This document shows positions 4,783 through 6,038 of a stretch of DNA of 6,038 bases, in pieces. Origin of the DNA: Acidithiobacillus montserratensis (GTDB lineage Bacteria; Pseudomonadota; Gammaproteobacteria; Acidithiobacillales; Acidithiobacillaceae); NCBI RefSeq assembly GCF_018853465.1, contig NZ_JABBOU010000147.1:1-6038 (forward strand). The letters run 5' to 3'. Under the pieces are notes generated by a model. The model was not told the DNA's origin, searched no databases, and worked only from the letters and a program-made list of their open reading frames with translations. The number at the start of each line of letters is the position of its first letter. Positions within the stretch are counted from its first letter, which is position 1. The position numbers and the translations under genes are program-made.

Positions 4783-6038
4783 GAGCGGCAGGCAATCTCC
4801 AGCGCTCGCACCCCCAGCTCTTCGACGGCGATTTCCGGGTGTCGAGGTGTGGCCTCGGGGTGGCGGGAGGACCAGAGCCAGTAGTCGGTGCGGCCATCGG
4901 TAAACTGCCGTTCGGCATAGAGTTTTTCCAGAATGGGGACATGGTCGCCGTAAAAGCCGAGCACACTGGGTCGCGCCAGTTTGGGCAATTCATCCATGAA
5001 CTGCCGGAGCATGGCCCCTGCGTTGCGGACGTGACGCAGGTAAATGGCGAGGTCATCAGCACTGACCGGAGGTTCCTGGAGAAGCAGGATTTTCTTTTCT
5101 TCGGCGCTGATGCTTTCCAGATGCAGGGGGCCGTGATTTTCCATGGTGATGATGAATACAAAGGTCGGCTGAGTGGCGTCCTGGAGGATTTTCAGTGTCT
5201 TGCTGGCTACGGCCAGATCACCCGTATAAGGACCGCTGCGGTCTTCCGGTGTAAAGTCGGCCACATCGATAAACTGGTCAAAACCCAAGAGCGGATAAAT
5301 GGTATTGCGGGCATAAAAGCTGGAGGGATAGGGATGAATGCATACCGTGCGATAGCCCCGGGCCTTGAGCCGCCAGGCGAGGCTGGGCAGGGGCCGACGG
5401 GCCAGAAAGCGGTAGGGCTGGAACTGGTGAATGCCGAGGCTGGCCGGTGACCATCCCGTCAGCAGGCTGAATTCGGTGCGGATGGTGTTGGCCCCCCAGG
5501 GCGGCACGCGAATTTGCCCGCTTTGCACGCAATGCTGCGCGGCTGCGTCAAAATCCTGAAATGCTTCCGGGGCGACCTGCGGCCAGAGGCGGCGGATATC
5601 AAAAAACGATTCACTTTGCACGATGACCAGATGGCCGGATGCCGGGTCATCGGAGAGGTCCGACGCCGGAAGGCTTTCGAGGCGCGTACGCTGCTGATCA
5701 ACAGTACGGGGTTCAGAGAGCGGCCCAAAAGGCCGGGCGGCAGGTACGACAACGGGCGCCCGCTCGGCCCGGCCATATTGCCAAAGGCTGGGAGCAAAAC
5801 CCATGTCGCGAATATCTTTGCCGGGCTGGAGGCTCGGAGCATCGGACCAGCGGGTGCCGATCCAGAGCAATCCTGCGGCGACCAGCAAGGCGAGGCCATT
5901 ATATTTCAGAAACAGCAGCCAGGGCATGTGTGCGGTAATGGGAGCTTCTGCCCAGAGGGCGGTAGCAATGACCGCTACCGCGATGAGGCCCAGGGCGATG
6001 GCCCGCCACAAGCCCAGAAAGGGCAAATACAGGCGGGG
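4779..6038 (-). CDS. LtaS/MdoB-like sulfatase-fold membrane enzyme, 5' end beyond the window
   Basis: The frame is open to the right edge, so the N-terminus is missing. Residue numbers count from an internal TTG at 6026. Two hydrophobic segments (about 8-26 and 35-57) look like the last transmembrane helices, followed by a periplasmic catalytic domain. Motifs match the LtaS family: IVQSESFF (135-142, metal ligand E139), GANTIRTEFSLLTG (178-191, with T181 the likely catalytic threonine), TMENHGP (294-300, H298) and GFYGDHVP (357-364, metal pair D361/H362). LtaS and MdoB/OpgB move phosphoglycerol from phosphatidylglycerol onto a polymer or glucan. Relatives in proteobacterial polysaccharide loci may decorate capsule or act as phosphatases or phosphoethanolamine transferases, so the exact reaction is open. 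The gene ends 46 bases before the antitoxin start, and its stop overlaps that pair's predicted promoter. It is G+C-rich (45/60 at 5341-5400). Confidence 0.88.
   Translation of the reverse strand, partial: PRLYLPFLGLWRAIALGLIAVAVIATALWAEAPITAHMPWLLFLKYNGLALLVAAGLLWIGTRWSDAPSLQPGKDIRDMGFAPSLWQYGRAERAPVVVPAARPFGPLSEPRTVDQQRTRLESLPASDLSDDPASGHLVIVQSESFFDIRRLWPQVAPEAFQDFDAAAQHCVQSGQIRVPPWGANTIRTEFSLLTGWSPASLGIHQFQPYRFLARRPLPSLAWRLKARGYRTVCIHPYPSSFYARNTIYPLLGFDQFIDVADFTPEDRSGPYTGDLAVASKTLKILQDATQPTFVFIITMENHGPLHLESISAEEKKILLLQEPPVSADDLAIYLRHVRNAGAMLRQFMDELPKLARPSVLGFYGDHVPILEKLYAERQFTDGRTDYWLWSSRHPEATPRHPEIAVEELGVRALEIACRS

Noticed and set aside
4733..5161. A long minus-strand frame that extends the antitoxin upstream to 5161, as if it were a 223-residue fusion protein.
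   Set aside because: The extra part is the sulfatase gene read in the wrong frame. It has no family-like sequence, while GGAGGAG and the conserved Phd/YefM N-terminus fix the start at 4732.
4704..5450. A 248-codon plus-strand open frame.
   Set aside because: It is antisense to the sulfatase-fold gene and the antitoxin start. It is a compositional shadow in G+C-rich DNA.
5278..5899. Minus-strand frames 5278-5532 and 5459-5899 as separate small genes.
   Set aside because: They are alternate-frame readings of the sulfatase gene, and no domain is visible in their products.

Overview
The window is a piece of a surface-polysaccharide (capsule) locus. It most likely comes from a Gram-negative proteobacterium, because the KpsT/BexA-type ATPase belongs to the ABC-dependent capsule export route of such bacteria. 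No RNA gene or taxon-specific marker is present, so I do not name a genus. Every gene I can support lies on the minus strand, so transcription runs from high to low coordinates. The long plus-strand frames are shadows of these genes.

In transcription order the layout is as follows. (1) 6038-4779: the C-terminal part of an LtaS/MdoB-like membrane-anchored sulfatase-fold enzyme, with its 5' end outside the window. (2) 4732-4490 and 4480-4079: a compact type II toxin-antitoxin pair, a Phd/YefM-type antitoxin followed 9 bases later by a PIN-domain (VapC-like) toxin. It has its own strong ribosome binding site and a plausible promoter that overlaps the end of the sulfatase gene. (3) 4013-3351: a KpsT/BexA-type ATPase. 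(4) about 3382-1361: a large three-part protein with a DUF4214-like segment, an SGNH/WcbI-like segment and an FkbH-type HAD domain. (5) 1324-1: a GT-B (GT4-type) glycosyltransferase whose 3' end is outside the window.

The polysaccharide genes make sense together. The glycosyltransferase would build the glycan. The FkbH-like protein may supply or transfer a three-carbon glyceryl-type group or another acyl decoration. The LtaS-like enzyme would act on the periplasmic side, possibly adding phosphoglycerol. The ATPase would power export. The matching membrane permease (KpsM type) is not in this window. The kpsT, fkbH-like and glycosyltransferase genes are tightly packed and probably co-transcribed.

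The toxin-antitoxin pair interrupts this set and is visibly lower in G+C than the sulfatase gene. Two hand-counted 60-base blocks give 25/60 G+C at 4501-4560 and 45/60 at 5341-5400, so the pair may be a later insertion. The most unusual items are the domain architecture of the FkbH-like protein and its pairing with an LtaS-like enzyme. No tRNA, rRNA, CRISPR array, insertion sequence or clear intrinsic terminator was found. There is no gene-free stretch longer than 300 bases.
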